Below are positions 1 through 9,046 of a DNA stretch of 53,190 nt, in pieces; within the stretch, counting starts at the first letter, position 1, and every line of letters starts with the position of its first letter. Origin of the DNA: Bryobacterales bacterium (GTDB lineage Bacteria > Acidobacteriota > Terriglobia > Bryobacterales > UBA6623); NCBI GenBank assembly GCA_022823865.1, contig JAJEHF010000217.1, forward strand, positions 1 through 53,190. Direction: 5' to 3'. The notes beneath the pieces were generated by a model that was given only the letters and a program-made list of their open reading frames with translations, did no database searches and was not told the origin of the DNA. A program made the translations under genes and the position numbers.

Positions 1-197
1 TGGCAGGGGAGAGGGTAGAGCCGGGCATACCTTGACACTATAACGAGTCAAGGATGCTTGTGCATCAAGGAAACCAGTGAAAGCAGTTCTACGACCGATT
101 CCCCCAAATCAGGCCGAGATCAAAATAGTGTCATGCACCCCAATAGGAGAGCTTGATTGCGCACTGGCTGCGTTTCGCCTAACCTAACGGACAACTC
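1..197. other. Upstream region of the first DUF1501 gene, with inverted repeats
   Basis: No gene is visible. An inverted repeat with 7-bp perfect arms (CCTTGAC at 30-36, GTCAAGG at 47-53) has a 10-bp spacer, and a second small one (GATGC...GCATC) follows directly. They lie about 145 bp before the start of the DUF1501 gene and could be an operator. No T-tract follows, so a terminator is less likely. No convincing -35/-10 pair was found. Confidence 0.35.
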
Positions 198-1640
198 ATG
201 TTCAATGCGGCCGGCCTACCAATGACGCGGCGCGAACTCCTAGGAGCGAGTTCGCTGGGCTTCGGGCAGATCGCGCTCGCACACCTGCTGGCTGGCGCTT
301 CCGAAGCCGCGCCGGCGCCGATCTACAACGACCTGCGCGCCCGGCCGGGGCACTTTCCCGCCCGGGCGAAAGCCGTCATCCAACTGGTCCAGAACGGCGG
401 GCCCAGCCAGATGGATCTGTTCGATCCGAAGCCCATGCTCGCCAAATACGCCGGCCAACCCCATCCAGACGGGGTCGAGATTCACCAGCCCGGGAACACA
501 AACACACTGTTGCCCACGCCCTTCGAATTCAAACAGCGGGGGGAGTGCGGGATGGACATTTCGGAAGCCTTGCCGCACCAAGCCGAGATCGTTGACAAGC
601 TCTGCTTCATCCGCTCGATGCACACCGAGCACAACAACCACTCCGAGGGCTTGAACATGCTGCTGACCTGCAAGATCTTCGCGGGTCGGCCGGCCATGGG
701 CGCATGGGTCAGTTACGCACTCGGCACAGAAAACCAGAACCTGCCCGCATACGTGGTCTTGCGCGACCCGAAGGGGTACACGATCGGGGGCAGGCTGCTT
801 TGGGCCAACGGCTTCTTGCCAGCGCTCTACCAAGGCGTCGAGTTCAACATGAGCGGATCGCCCGTTCACCACCTCAAGCCAGCCGCACAGCAGCCGCCAG
901 GCGTGCAGAAACAGGGCTTGGAATACTTGGCCCGCATCAACAAGCTTCACCTCGACGCTCGGCCCGGCGAGACCGAACTCGAGTCTCGCATCAGGAATTT
1001 CGAGCTGGCAGCCCGCATGCAGGTCGAGGCCATGGATGTCCTAGACATCGCAAGCGAGTCGCCCGAAACCAAGAAGTTGTATGGGGTAGACGATGAGGTT
1101 AGCGGTCCATACGGGCTGCGTTGCCTTATGGCGAGGAGACTGGTCGAGGCCGGCGTGCGCTTCGTTCAAGTGACGACCAGCCCGGGCCAGCCTTGGGACC
1201 ACCACGACAAGCTCGGGGAGCGATTGCCCAAGATCGCAGCCGAGACCGATCAGGGGGCCGCTGCGCTCGTAAAGGACTTGGACGCACGGGGCATGCTCGA
1301 CGAAACCATCGTGATGTGGGCTGGCGAGTTCGGCCGCTTGCCGACGACGCAGCGCAACGACGGTCGTGACCACAACCGCAACGCGTTCACCATCTGGTTT
1401 GCCGGCGGCGGCTTCAAGCCCGGTTGGATCTATGGCCAGACGGACGACTTCGGCTATCGCTCTGTCGTTGATCGCGTCAGCGTCCCCGAGATGCACGCGA
1501 CGGTATTGCACCAACTCGGCCTCGACCACCGCAGGACTACCTACCCGAACGCAGGGCGGCTGGAAACTCCTGCTGACGTCACGGTCACAGGAGCCCGAGT
1601 CATAGGGGACTTGGTGGACAACGAGGTTCATGTGGCATGA
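198..1640 (+). CDS. DUF1501 domain protein, Tat-exported
   Basis: This 480-residue protein belongs to the DUF1501 family (PF07394), which has an alkaline-phosphatase/sulfatase-like fold; no substrate is established. A twin-arginine signal sits at residues 11-23 (RRELLGASSLGFG), followed by an Ala-rich cleavage region. Family landmarks are GGPSQMDLFDPKP at 67-79 and, near the C-terminus, WAGEFGRLP and GRDHN, the usual metal-site-like regions. Its stop overlaps the start of the next gene (ATGA at 1637-1640), so the two are probably translationally coupled. DUF1501 and DUF1549/DUF1553 proteins are commonly paired in Planctomycetota and Bryobacterales. The start could also be the ATG at 222; neither start has a clear ribosome-binding site. 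Confidence 0.93.
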   Translation: MFNAAGLPMTRRELLGASSLGFGQIALAHLLAGASEAAPAPIYNDLRARPGHFPARAKAVIQLVQNGGPSQMDLFDPKPMLAKYAGQPHPDGVEIHQPGNTNTLLPTPFEFKQRGECGMDISEALPHQAEIVDKLCFIRSMHTEHNNHSEGLNMLLTCKIFAGRPAMGAWVSYALGTENQNLPAYVVLRDPKGYTIGGRLLWANGFLPALYQGVEFNMSGSPVHHLKPAAQQPPGVQKQGLEYLARINKLHLDARPGETELESRIRNFELAARMQVEAMDVLDIASESPETKKLYGVDDEVSGPYGLRCLMARRLVEAGVRFVQVTTSPGQPWDHHDKLGERLPKIAAETDQGAAALVKDLDARGMLDETIVMWAGEFGRLPTTQRNDGRDHNRNAFTIWFAGGGFKPGWIYGQTDDFGYRSVVDRVSVPEMHATVLHQLGLDHRRTTYPNAGRLETPADVTVTGARVIGDLVDNEVHVA

Positions 1641-4579
1641 ATGCTCGTTTGCTGGTCGGCCTTCTGGCCGCGGCCGCCACAAGCGGCGCAGCCACAGCTG
1701 AAGAAGTTCCGATCTTCGAGAAAGACGTCCAACCGATCCTCTCGACGTACTGCCTGACGTGTCATGGCAAGAGTTCCCCCGAGCAAGGCGTCGATCTTCG
1801 GACCGCTCGAACCGTCTTGCGCGGAGGATTCAATGGCCCGGTAGTCACGAAAGGCTCTCCCGACGAGAGCCTGCTCTACCAGAAACTCTCGCAAGGCAAG
1901 ATGCCTCCGAAGGCCTTCCAGAGCCAGGTTCCGGAGGCTGACGTCGAAACGATCCGGCGCTGGATCGAAGCAGGGGCTCACTCAGAGCAGGGCGATGGCC
2001 TGCCCGAGCAGGCGCGACTCCAAATCGCTCGCTTCGAGCGGGAGATTCAACCGCTGCTCAATGAGCGTTGCGTATCCTGCCACGGCGGGGACTCCCCTCA
2101 ATCCGATCTGGACCTGCATACCCTGGCCTCGACCCTGCGCGGCGGCCAGAACGGCCCGGTTGTGCTGGAGGGCTTCTCGGAGAAGAGCATCCTCGTCCGC
2201 CAATTGGTGAATGGAGTGATGCCTCCTCAAGGAGCGAGCACGCCCTTGAACGACGCCGAGATCGAACTCATCCGAGATTGGATCGACGAAGGCCAGTTCG
2301 CCGACTACGTCGATCTCGGAAATCCGCTCGACCGTGCCTTCACCGAATCGGAAGCACCGCCTGTGACTGCATCCGACCGCCAGTACTGGGCCTTTCAAGC
2401 ACCACTTGCATCGGCCCCGCCAACAGTCGAGGGAGCCACTGCAGTCCGAACGCCCATCGACGCATTTCTGCTCGCAGAACTCGAGCAGCACGGCCTCACC
2501 TACTCAACAGAGGCAACGCGACAGACACTTCTGCGACGAGCCTACTTCGATCTCTGGGGTCTGCCCCCCACTCCTGAGCAGGCGGCAGAGTTTCTTGCGG
2601 ATGAGCGACCCGACGCCTACGCGAGACTGCTCGACCGATTACTGGAGTCTCCCCTCTACGGCCAGCGTTGGGGGCGTTTCTGGCTTGACGCGGCCGGGTA
2701 CGTCGATACCAAGGGTAAGGACTTCCAGGCTCACCTGACCAGCTTGTCACCCGGGATCTGGCGGTACAGGGACTATGTCATTGACTCGTTCAACGCGGAC
2801 AAGCCCTGGGACCGCTTTCTCATCGAGCAGCTAGCTGGAGACGAGCTCTACGACTGGCGCAATGCCGAGCAATTCTCGCCCGAGATGGTCGAGACACTGA
2901 TCGCGACCGGCTACTTGCGAACGGTTCTCGACGCGACCGACGAGGACATCTCGGACCGGCCTGCCGACCGCTACGACACCCTGTTTGCGCTCATCGACAA
3001 AGTGTCTCGCAGCGCGGTTGGACTGACGCTCTCGTGCGCCCGCTGTCACAGCCACAAATACGATCCGATCCCCCAGCGAGACTACTACCGCTTCTTGGCC
3101 CTGCTTTCAGCGGCCTATAACCCGTCGGATTGGATTCAGCCCAAGAACCGCCTGCGGTACACGGTTTCCCCGGCCGAGAAGGAGCACATCGACGAACACA
3201 ACAGCGCCATCGACGCCAAGGTCAAAGGCCTGACGGAGCAGGTTGACGCAATTAGCCGGCCGTATCGAGACGCGCTGTTCGAGTCCAAGATTCAGGCAGT
3301 GCCGAACGAGGTTCGGGAGAACTTCCGAATCGCGTTTGCCGCTGATGCGAAAGATCGCGACGAGGTCCAAACGGACCTCGTCAAGGAGTTCGGCTCGACA
3401 GTCGAGATCAGCGACGAGGAGATTCTGGGCGAGGCATCCCAGGAGGACCAGGAGCGCTTGGGGCGGATTCGTCAGGAAATCGCGGAATGGACGAGCAACC
3501 GAACGGACCTGGAACCCATACAAGCGCTTTGGGACGGAGAGTCGCTTCCCACCATCCGACTACTCCAGCGTGGCAGCCTCGAGTCTCCCGGACCGGCTGT
3601 CAAACCGGGCTTCCTATCGGTCTTGTGCAGTGATGATGAGACCTGTCTCGCCACGCCCTCTCCGAACCGGGCAGGGGAGACCACCGGGTACCGCCTGGCG
3701 CTGGCCGAATGGTTGACTGATCCCAACCATCCTCTCACTGCCAGGGTCATTGTGAACCGAATCTGGCAGCATCACTTCGGCACTGGCATCGTGGCGACGC
3801 CGGACAACTTCGGCTCCAACGGATCGCCACCCTCCCATCCAGAACTGCTTGACTGGCTGGCTGTCGATTTCGTCAAGCACGGCTGGAAGATCAAGCGCAT
3901 GCATAAGTTGATCATGCTCTCGACTGTCTATCGGCAGTCATCGAGCCGCGCCGCCAACTCAGCTGGCGAGCGGGCCGCCATCGAAGATCCCGACAATCGC
4001 TTGCTTTGGAGGATGCCGTTGCGAAGGCTGGAAGCCGAGGCTCTTCGCGACTCGATCCTCGCCGTGAGCGGCAAGCTTGACGCTTCTCTAGGGGGACCGC
4101 CCGTCCAGCTGGACCATCACCCCGACGGCTTGCAGCTTGCTGCGGCAGAAGGGGCGCTTCGGCGCAGCGTCTACTTGACGGCTCGCCGCACGTGGTCATC
4201 GACATTCATGCGTACGTTCGACTTTCCGAACATCGACACCACTTGCACCCGGCGCGCGCCATCGGCTACACCGCTGCAATCGCTGACTATGTTAAATAGT
4301 AACTTTGTTATGGAAAATGCTGCAGCGGTCGCGACGCAGATCATGGACTCTCACGTCGGACGCCCGACCGGTCTCGAGACGCTCGCCCGCGCGGCCTACC
4401 GCTCAATCCTGGTCAGGGAGCCCAGTGGCGACGAGATCGCCTTGGCCCGGGATCATCTGCAGGAACAGCAGCAGCTATATGTCCGTGCGAATGCCCCGGA
4501 GGACGAGGCCCTTTCCAAGTCTGTCGAGAGCCTCGCACACATGTTGATCAGCTCCAACGAGTTCTTATACGTGGATTGA
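1637..4579 (+). CDS. PSD1-type cytochrome: two PSCyt1 domains plus DUF1549 and DUF1553
   Basis: A 980-residue exported protein with a signal peptide at 1-21. Two successive planctomycete-type cytochrome c domains carry CxxCH at 39-43 (CLTCH) and 145-149 (CVSCH). DUF1549 (PSCyt2) spans roughly 265-500 and contains CARCHSHKYDP at 467-477, a third CxxCH. DUF1553 (PSD1) spans roughly 690-960. The linker between the last two (about 515-690) is mostly charged and helical, with no LamG domain, unlike the paralogue at 26115-29222. The duplicated PSCyt1 domain is less usual than a single copy. The role is inferred to be periplasmic electron transfer linked to its DUF1501 partner; the substrate is unknown. 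The start is set by the ATGA overlap with the upstream gene. Confidence 0.93.
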   Translation: MNARLLVGLLAAAATSGAATAEEVPIFEKDVQPILSTYCLTCHGKSSPEQGVDLRTARTVLRGGFNGPVVTKGSPDESLLYQKLSQGKMPPKAFQSQVPEADVETIRRWIEAGAHSEQGDGLPEQARLQIARFEREIQPLLNERCVSCHGGDSPQSDLDLHTLASTLRGGQNGPVVLEGFSEKSILVRQLVNGVMPPQGASTPLNDAEIELIRDWIDEGQFADYVDLGNPLDRAFTESEAPPVTASDRQYWAFQAPLASAPPTVEGATAVRTPIDAFLLAELEQHGLTYSTEATRQTLLRRAYFDLWGLPPTPEQAAEFLADERPDAYARLLDRLLESPLYGQRWGRFWLDAAGYVDTKGKDFQAHLTSLSPGIWRYRDYVIDSFNADKPWDRFLIEQLAGDELYDWRNAEQFSPEMVETLIATGYLRTVLDATDEDISDRPADRYDTLFALIDKVSRSAVGLTLSCARCHSHKYDPIPQRDYYRFLALLSAAYNPSDWIQPKNRLRYTVSPAEKEHIDEHNSAIDAKVKGLTEQVDAISRPYRDALFESKIQAVPNEVRENFRIAFAADAKDRDEVQTDLVKEFGSTVEISDEEILGEASQEDQERLGRIRQEIAEWTSNRTDLEPIQALWDGESLPTIRLLQRGSLESPGPAVKPGFLSVLCSDDETCLATPSPNRAGETTGYRLALAEWLTDPNHPLTARVIVNRIWQHHFGTGIVATPDNFGSNGSPPSHPELLDWLAVDFVKHGWKIKRMHKLIMLSTVYRQSSSRAANSAGERAAIEDPDNRLLWRMPLRRLEAEALRDSILAVSGKLDASLGGPPVQLDHHPDGLQLAAAEGALRRSVYLTARRTWSSTFMRTFDFPNIDTTCTRRAPSATPLQSLTMLNSNFVMENAAAVATQIMDSHVGRPTGLETLARAAYRSILVREPSGDEIALARDHLQEQQQLYVRANAPEDEALSKSVESLAHMLISSNEFLYVD

Positions 4580-4927
4580 GTGCGCGACGACAACTGCATT
4601 GGCCGGGCTGTCGTCGGCCACTGGCGACGCGATTCGCCAGAACTGCCTGCGCCTGCACCCGGAGAAGATCTGCTTACGGGACTTCCGGAGGCCATCGCAG
4701 CTAGCACGGGGCGGTTCGCAGCGTGATCCCATCCTCACGCTGCCGGGTAATCGTGGAGACGCAACGCGACGATCAGCATCGAGCCACGCCAGGGAGACTG
4801 GGCGGACAAGCGACTGTAGGGCCTGGCGGGGGATTCGAAGGAAGCAGTCGGAGTTCTGCCAAGTGCCAGTCTGCGGCTCGGTCCCAGTGTGGCCGGACGG
4901 CTTTGCTATCCACAGGAGCGCCGGTCC
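4580..4927. other. Non-coding gap between convergent genes
   Basis: No recognisable gene, RNA or strong hairpin. A small perfect inverted repeat (CCTAG-GAAT-CTAGG, 4927-4940) lies at the 3' end of the Uma2 gene and is too short to call a terminator. Open frames here resemble no known family. Confidence 0.4.
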
Positions 4928-5785
4928 CTAGGAATCTAGGCCCGACGGTCGAGTACGACCCGGGAGGTTCCCGAGTCGCTCCTCCAATGCCCGCACTCTA
5001 TCCTCTGCGGCATTGGCCCGGTCCCGCTCGGCATCAGCCCGCACCCGCTCGGTGTCGGCCCGCTCTCGCTCGGTGTTTGCCCGCTCTCGCTCAGCATCGG
5101 CCCGGTCCTCGGCGATCCGCCGGCGACGCTCCGCTTCCTCCACTTCACCGTCGAACTCCTCGCCCGTCACCGGGTCGGTGCACACCAGCACCGCCGCTCC
5201 GTCCCGCTTCCGGCTGCGGAGGTCCAGCCCCAGCACCCGGCTCCGCAGGAGCCTGCCACCTCCTGGGCGCTCGACGGCCTCGATCGGCGCGTAACTCCCC
5301 CCGGTAGCCGCATAGCCCTCCAAGGCCGTCCCCATCAGCGTCCCATCCGGGTCCAGCCGCCAATACTCGAGTACGCCGATCCGGGAGTACTCGCGCGCCT
5401 TGTAACGAGCGTCGTGTTTTTGCGTCGACGGCGACGCCACCTCCAGCACGAAGTCCGGCGGCTTGCCTTCCTCCCAGACCTTGTACGTGCTGCGGTTCTC
5501 GCCGCGCCCCACGCCGAACACCACCTGCACGTCTGGCTGCAGCCAAGCCGTGTCGTCGCCGCGCTGGTAGTACACCGCCAGTTCCATGGCCACCAGCACG
5601 TCCTCTTGGTCTCGGAAGCGGTTGCGCAACGCTGCCGTGGCCAGCAGGACCGCGTCCCCGTGCCAGACGCTTTGCGCGATCCATTGCCGTTCCGGGTACT
5701 CGACGGCGTCGGGTTCCCGCGCCGCCTCGGTAGCCGAGGGGACCAGAGTGGCAGGTGCCGTCGGTGTATCGGCCTTGAGCGACAT
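4928..5785 (-). CDS. Uma2-family (DUF820) nuclease-like protein with coiled-coil tail
   Basis: A 285-residue member of the Uma2/DUF820 family, which has a PD-(D/E)xK restriction-endonuclease-like fold and is often multicopy; its biological role is unclear. Visible landmarks are WLQPDVQVVF, then PDFVLEVASPST followed by Lys-containing KHDARYKAREY and GVLEYWRLDP. After the fold, about residues 205-275 form a highly charged coiled coil built from seven-residue units of the RADTERE type, encoded by 21-bp tandem units around 5013-5148. The Met at 5785 (MSLKAD) was chosen because the 81 residues ahead of it in the open frame look unrelated to the family. Related tails occur at 10528-11325 and 52831-53060. 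Confidence 0.85.
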   Translation of the reverse strand: MSLKADTPTAPATLVPSATEAAREPDAVEYPERQWIAQSVWHGDAVLLATAALRNRFRDQEDVLVAMELAVYYQRGDDTAWLQPDVQVVFGVGRGENRSTYKVWEEGKPPDFVLEVASPSTQKHDARYKAREYSRIGVLEYWRLDPDGTLMGTALEGYAATGGSYAPIEAVERPGGGRLLRSRVLGLDLRSRKRDGAAVLVCTDPVTGEEFDGEVEEAERRRRIAEDRADAERERANTERERADTERVRADAERDRANAAEDRVRALEERLGNLPGRTRPSGLDS

Positions 5786-6208
5786 GCTAGACCCCAACCC
5801 GCGCTGGGGTTCGTTCTTCCTGATTATAAGAGGGCTGTACTTCCCGTAGCTTTGGCCGCTCGGAGAGCTGGTGATGCTGGCGTGACACCCGGAAAGGCTC
5901 CGATAGGCCGAGTGAGAGCAGTGCATCGGTCCTGATACTTGACCGAATCGTCCACCTCGCGCCGAGACAAGGAGTCTAGGGCCCAAGCCCATTGAAATGT
6001 GGACTGGCCGAATTGCTGCGATCGACAATGCAGCGGTACTCCGACCTTCTCACGAAGCGCTGCACCCTTTGCTCGTGGCGACACGACAGCAACGCGGTTT
6101 CCGCGACTCGAATCGCTCAGACGCTCCTTCCACCTCCAAGCTCGGCAGCGCCTTGCCATAATGAGAACCGAGTTCTAAAGCTGCCGCCATCGCGAGAGCA
6201 CCTCCTCC
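5786..6208. other. Divergent intergenic region
   Basis: This 423-bp stretch between the minus-strand Uma2 gene and the plus-strand PQQ-like gene probably holds promoters for both. No convincing -35/-10 pair was found. A short GC hairpin (ACCCC...GGGGT) lies just upstream of the Uma2 start. No gene is recognised. Confidence 0.35.
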
Positions 6209-7447
6209 ATGCAAAGTCCTGTAACGCTCCGGGGCGCCATCTGTATAGTTGGCGTCTTCCTGTCCTTCGTGCTGCTGCCACTCGCTTCGGCGGAGTGGAA
6301 TCAATGGCTCGGCCCCAATCGTGACGGCAAGTCTCCTGAGACGGGATTGCTTGCTGCTTGGCCGGAATCCGGCCCCAAGCAGGTCTGGCAGGTCGAATCG
6401 CTCGGGGAGGGCTATTCGTCCCTCGCCGTCGCCAGCGGAAAGCTCTTCACTCAAGGCGTCAAGAACGGCAAGCAGTTCTTGATCGCCCTAGACGCCGAGA
6501 CGGGCGAGACCGTCTGGGAAACCGAGCACGGAAGGCCGTACTCCAATCGACGCGGCGGCGGTCCTCGCGGGACTCCGACAATCGACGATGGCCGAGTCTA
6601 CGCGCTAGGCGGAGATGGCAACTTGATCTGCGCCGATGCCGCGACCGGTGCCAAGATCTGGGAGAAGCACCTGCTCAAGACATACGGGGCGCGGAACATT
6701 AGCTGGGGCATCAGCGAATCCCCCCTAATCGACGGAAACCGGATCATTGTCAACGCCGGAGGCCGCGGGGCCTCGATTGTCGCGCTAGACAAAGCGACGG
6801 GCAAGGAGCTTTGGAAGACACAGAGCGACGAGGCCGGCTATTCGTCCGGCGTGGCCGTCGAAATCGACGGTGTCCGCCAGTACCTCTTTTTCACGGGCGA
6901 AGCAGCGGTTGGGGTGTTGGCCACCAACGGCGAGTTGCTTTGGCGCTACAGGCCGGTCTCCAACTCGACAGCAAACGTCGCCACTCCGATTGTGCGAGAC
7001 AACTTGGTCTTTTTCTCGTCCTCGTACGGCACGGGATGCGCATTGCTCCGGCTGGACAGCACAGGCGGTTCGACAACCGCATCCGAGGTCTACTTCAACC
7101 GCGACATGAGGAACCACTACAGCAATTCGGTGCTGATCGATGACCACCTGTACGGCTTCTCAGGCCGGATCCTTACCGCGATGGAGTTTGAGACCGGCGA
7201 GCTAGCGTGGCGCGACCGTTCGGTCGGCAAGGGCCAGATGATCTATGCGGACGGCCGGTTCTATATCCTTTCGGACGATGGCGTGGTCGGTCTCGTGGAG
7301 CCCGACCCGAGCAAGTACCGCGAAGTGTCGCGCTTCGAGATCGGCTCCAGGGACTACCCTACTTGGACGCTCCCGGTAATATCCGACGGTACGCTCTACC
7401 TGCGGGATCAAGAGCGGCTCTACGCCTATAACATCAAGGCACCCTAG
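6209..7447 (+). CDS. Exported PQQ-like beta-propeller protein
   Basis: A 412-residue secreted protein. The signal peptide runs to about residue 28 (...LPLASA), then the mature part opens with WNQWLGPNRDGKSPETG, the standard opening of outer-membrane-type PQQ-like propellers in Bryobacterales and Planctomycetota. Repeated blades of the form (L/V)IALDAETGETVWE, ICADAATGAKIWEKH and IVALDKATGKELWKT identify a PQQ-like/BamB-type propeller. It lacks the extra domains of true quinoprotein dehydrogenases, so enzymatic activity is not assumed. It stands alone, about 100 bp before a Gfo/Idh/MocA gene on the same strand, and the two may be co-transcribed. Confidence 0.88.
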   Translation: MQSPVTLRGAICIVGVFLSFVLLPLASAEWNQWLGPNRDGKSPETGLLAAWPESGPKQVWQVESLGEGYSSLAVASGKLFTQGVKNGKQFLIALDAETGETVWETEHGRPYSNRRGGGPRGTPTIDDGRVYALGGDGNLICADAATGAKIWEKHLLKTYGARNISWGISESPLIDGNRIIVNAGGRGASIVALDKATGKELWKTQSDEAGYSSGVAVEIDGVRQYLFFTGEAAVGVLATNGELLWRYRPVSNSTANVATPIVRDNLVFFSSSYGTGCALLRLDSTGGSTTASEVYFNRDMRNHYSNSVLIDDHLYGFSGRILTAMEFETGELAWRDRSVGKGQMIYADGRFYILSDDGVVGLVEPDPSKYREVSRFEIGSRDYPTWTLPVISDGTLYLRDQERLYAYNIKAP

Positions 7448-7550
7448 GGGTCCATCGATCAGCCCGTTTCGGCTAAGGTGGGTACAGCTCCCGCGGAATC
7501 GGGATCGAAACCGGGGAGCGGGCGGTCGACGACCGCGTAGGATCAAACTC

Positions 7551-8957
7551 ATGCAGCACTTGGATCAGCAGGCCGAGCCCGCCAACCTCCCCGACGCCCG
7601 GATGCAGCGCCGTCACTTCTTGCGGACTGCTGGGGGTGCCGCAGTAACCGCGGCCTCGGCGGCTAGGGTGGCGGGAGCGAATTCCCGATTGCGCATCGCA
7701 CTGGTCGGGTGCGGCGGCCGCGGCAAGAGCGTGGCGGCCAAAGCTGCGGCTGTCGAAGGAGCCGAGTACGGCTACTTTTGCGACGTTTACGACAAGCAGG
7801 CGGAAGCTGCGCGTGAAGAGCTCGCAGGTGGCGTTGGCAAGCTCGGGAAAGACTTTCGCCGGGTGATGGACGACAAGGACATCGATGCCGTTCATGTTGC
7901 GACGCCCGACCACTGGCATGCGCTTCCCGCTGTCGCAGCGCTCGAGGCCGGCAAGCACGTCTACGTGGAGAAGCCGCTGGGCCACAACGTGTTGGAAGGA
8001 AAGGCCATGGTCGCTGCCGCGGCTCGCTCCAAGGCGGTGTTTCTGACCGGCACCCAGCACCGCTCCGCGCCGCACCTGCAAGAAGCCGCTGAAATTGTCC
8101 AGGGCGGGACTCTGCAGGACGTCCACTTCGTCCGCGTCTGGAACTACGCCAACCTGATGCCGGTCGGGCCCGGCGAGAAGCCCGATTCCGACCCTCCGCC
8201 CGGATTGGACTGGGACTTCTATCTCGGACCCGCGCCCTGGGTCCCGTTCAACGAGTTGCGGTTCCTGCGCACGTACCGGATGTTTTTCGACTACGCGGGA
8301 GGCTGGATCACCGATTTCGGTACGCACCGTTTCGACACGGTCCACCAGATCATGGGCGAGGAGCGCCCGAAGAGCGTCGTGGCCGCCGGCGGCCGCTTCG
8401 CGGTTGGCGGCATGGGCGACCAGCCCGACCTGCTCCAGGTGACTCTGGAGTATCCCGGCTTCGTCCTGAGCTACGAAACGTGCAACATCAATTCGTTCGG
8501 CAGCATGGGACGCCTGACCCCGGGCATGCCGCTTCACGGTGCGCGCGCGCCCGAGAACCGGCCTAATGGAATGGTCTTCTACGGCAGCAACGGGACTCTG
8601 ATCGTGGACCGGCTGGGCTACGAGATCATCCCAGAGACGGGGGCGTACGGTGGGTCCCTTAGTGACAAGGACGCCTTCGCGAAGAGCAGACTGAAGAGGA
8701 TGCACAAGAGCGGGAGCGAACCGTCGCAACTCCACGCCGAGCACTTCGTGCGCTGCGTGCGCGATGGCGAGCCGCCTCGATCAGAGGCGGTCACCGGCCA
8801 CCGCTCTTCACTTGTGGCCCACCTCGGCAACATCGCCTACCACGCCGGGCGCAAGCTCAAGTGGGACAGCGAGCGCGAGGACTTCGAGGGGGATGCGGAG
8901 GCGTCGCAGATGCTGGGCCGCAAGGCGCGCAAGCCATGGGATGCCATTAGCATCTAG
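7551..8957 (+). CDS. Tat-exported Gfo/Idh/MocA-family oxidoreductase
   Basis: A 468-residue NAD(P)-dependent sugar or polyol oxidoreductase of the Gfo/Idh/MocA family. A twin-arginine signal lies at 19-40 (QRRHFLRTAGG). The Rossmann motif GCGGRG is at 53-58, the family signature EKPLG at 140-144, and ATPDHWHALPAV precedes it. The C-terminal half is the usual alpha/beta substrate domain. As in glycoside hydrolase 109-like members, an exported enzyme can carry its own tightly bound NAD; that is an inference here. An alternative start is the Met at residue 18 (7602). A weak AGGA lies before 7551. Substrate unknown; the convergent isomerase-like gene downstream suggests sugar metabolism. Confidence 0.92.
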   Translation: MQHLDQQAEPANLPDARMQRRHFLRTAGGAAVTAASAARVAGANSRLRIALVGCGGRGKSVAAKAAAVEGAEYGYFCDVYDKQAEAAREELAGGVGKLGKDFRRVMDDKDIDAVHVATPDHWHALPAVAALEAGKHVYVEKPLGHNVLEGKAMVAAAARSKAVFLTGTQHRSAPHLQEAAEIVQGGTLQDVHFVRVWNYANLMPVGPGEKPDSDPPPGLDWDFYLGPAPWVPFNELRFLRTYRMFFDYAGGWITDFGTHRFDTVHQIMGEERPKSVVAAGGRFAVGGMGDQPDLLQVTLEYPGFVLSYETCNINSFGSMGRLTPGMPLHGARAPENRPNGMVFYGSNGTLIVDRLGYEIIPETGAYGGSLSDKDAFAKSRLKRMHKSGSEPSQLHAEHFVRCVRDGEPPRSEAVTGHRSSLVAHLGNIAYHAGRKLKWDSEREDFEGDAEASQMLGRKARKPWDAISI

Positions 8958-9046
8958 CTGCGCCGTCTAGTCGGGCCTGCCGGTTCGCAGCGTTGCAAGT
9001 GCTAGCTACCGGAAGGAATGGTCGCGGGACCGGCGTCGGTCGCCGC

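Noticed and set aside
5013..5148. Tandem 21-bp repeats that could look like a CRISPR array or minisatellite
   Set aside because: They are in frame in the Uma2 tail, one repeat per heptad, and have no spacers.
5786..5806. GC hairpin (ACCCC...GGGGT) before the Uma2 start
   Set aside because: Short, several alternative pairings, and no adjacent promoter or T-tract; too weak to call regulatory.
7473..8744. A 423-residue open frame antisense to the Gfo/Idh/MocA gene
   Set aside because: Same reasoning: a shadow of a recognised enzyme with Rossmann and EKPLG motifs.
9027..9040. GACCG-GCGT-CGGTC hairpin past the isomerase-like gene
   Set aside because: Only a 5-bp stem; such short palindromes occur by chance in GC-rich DNA.
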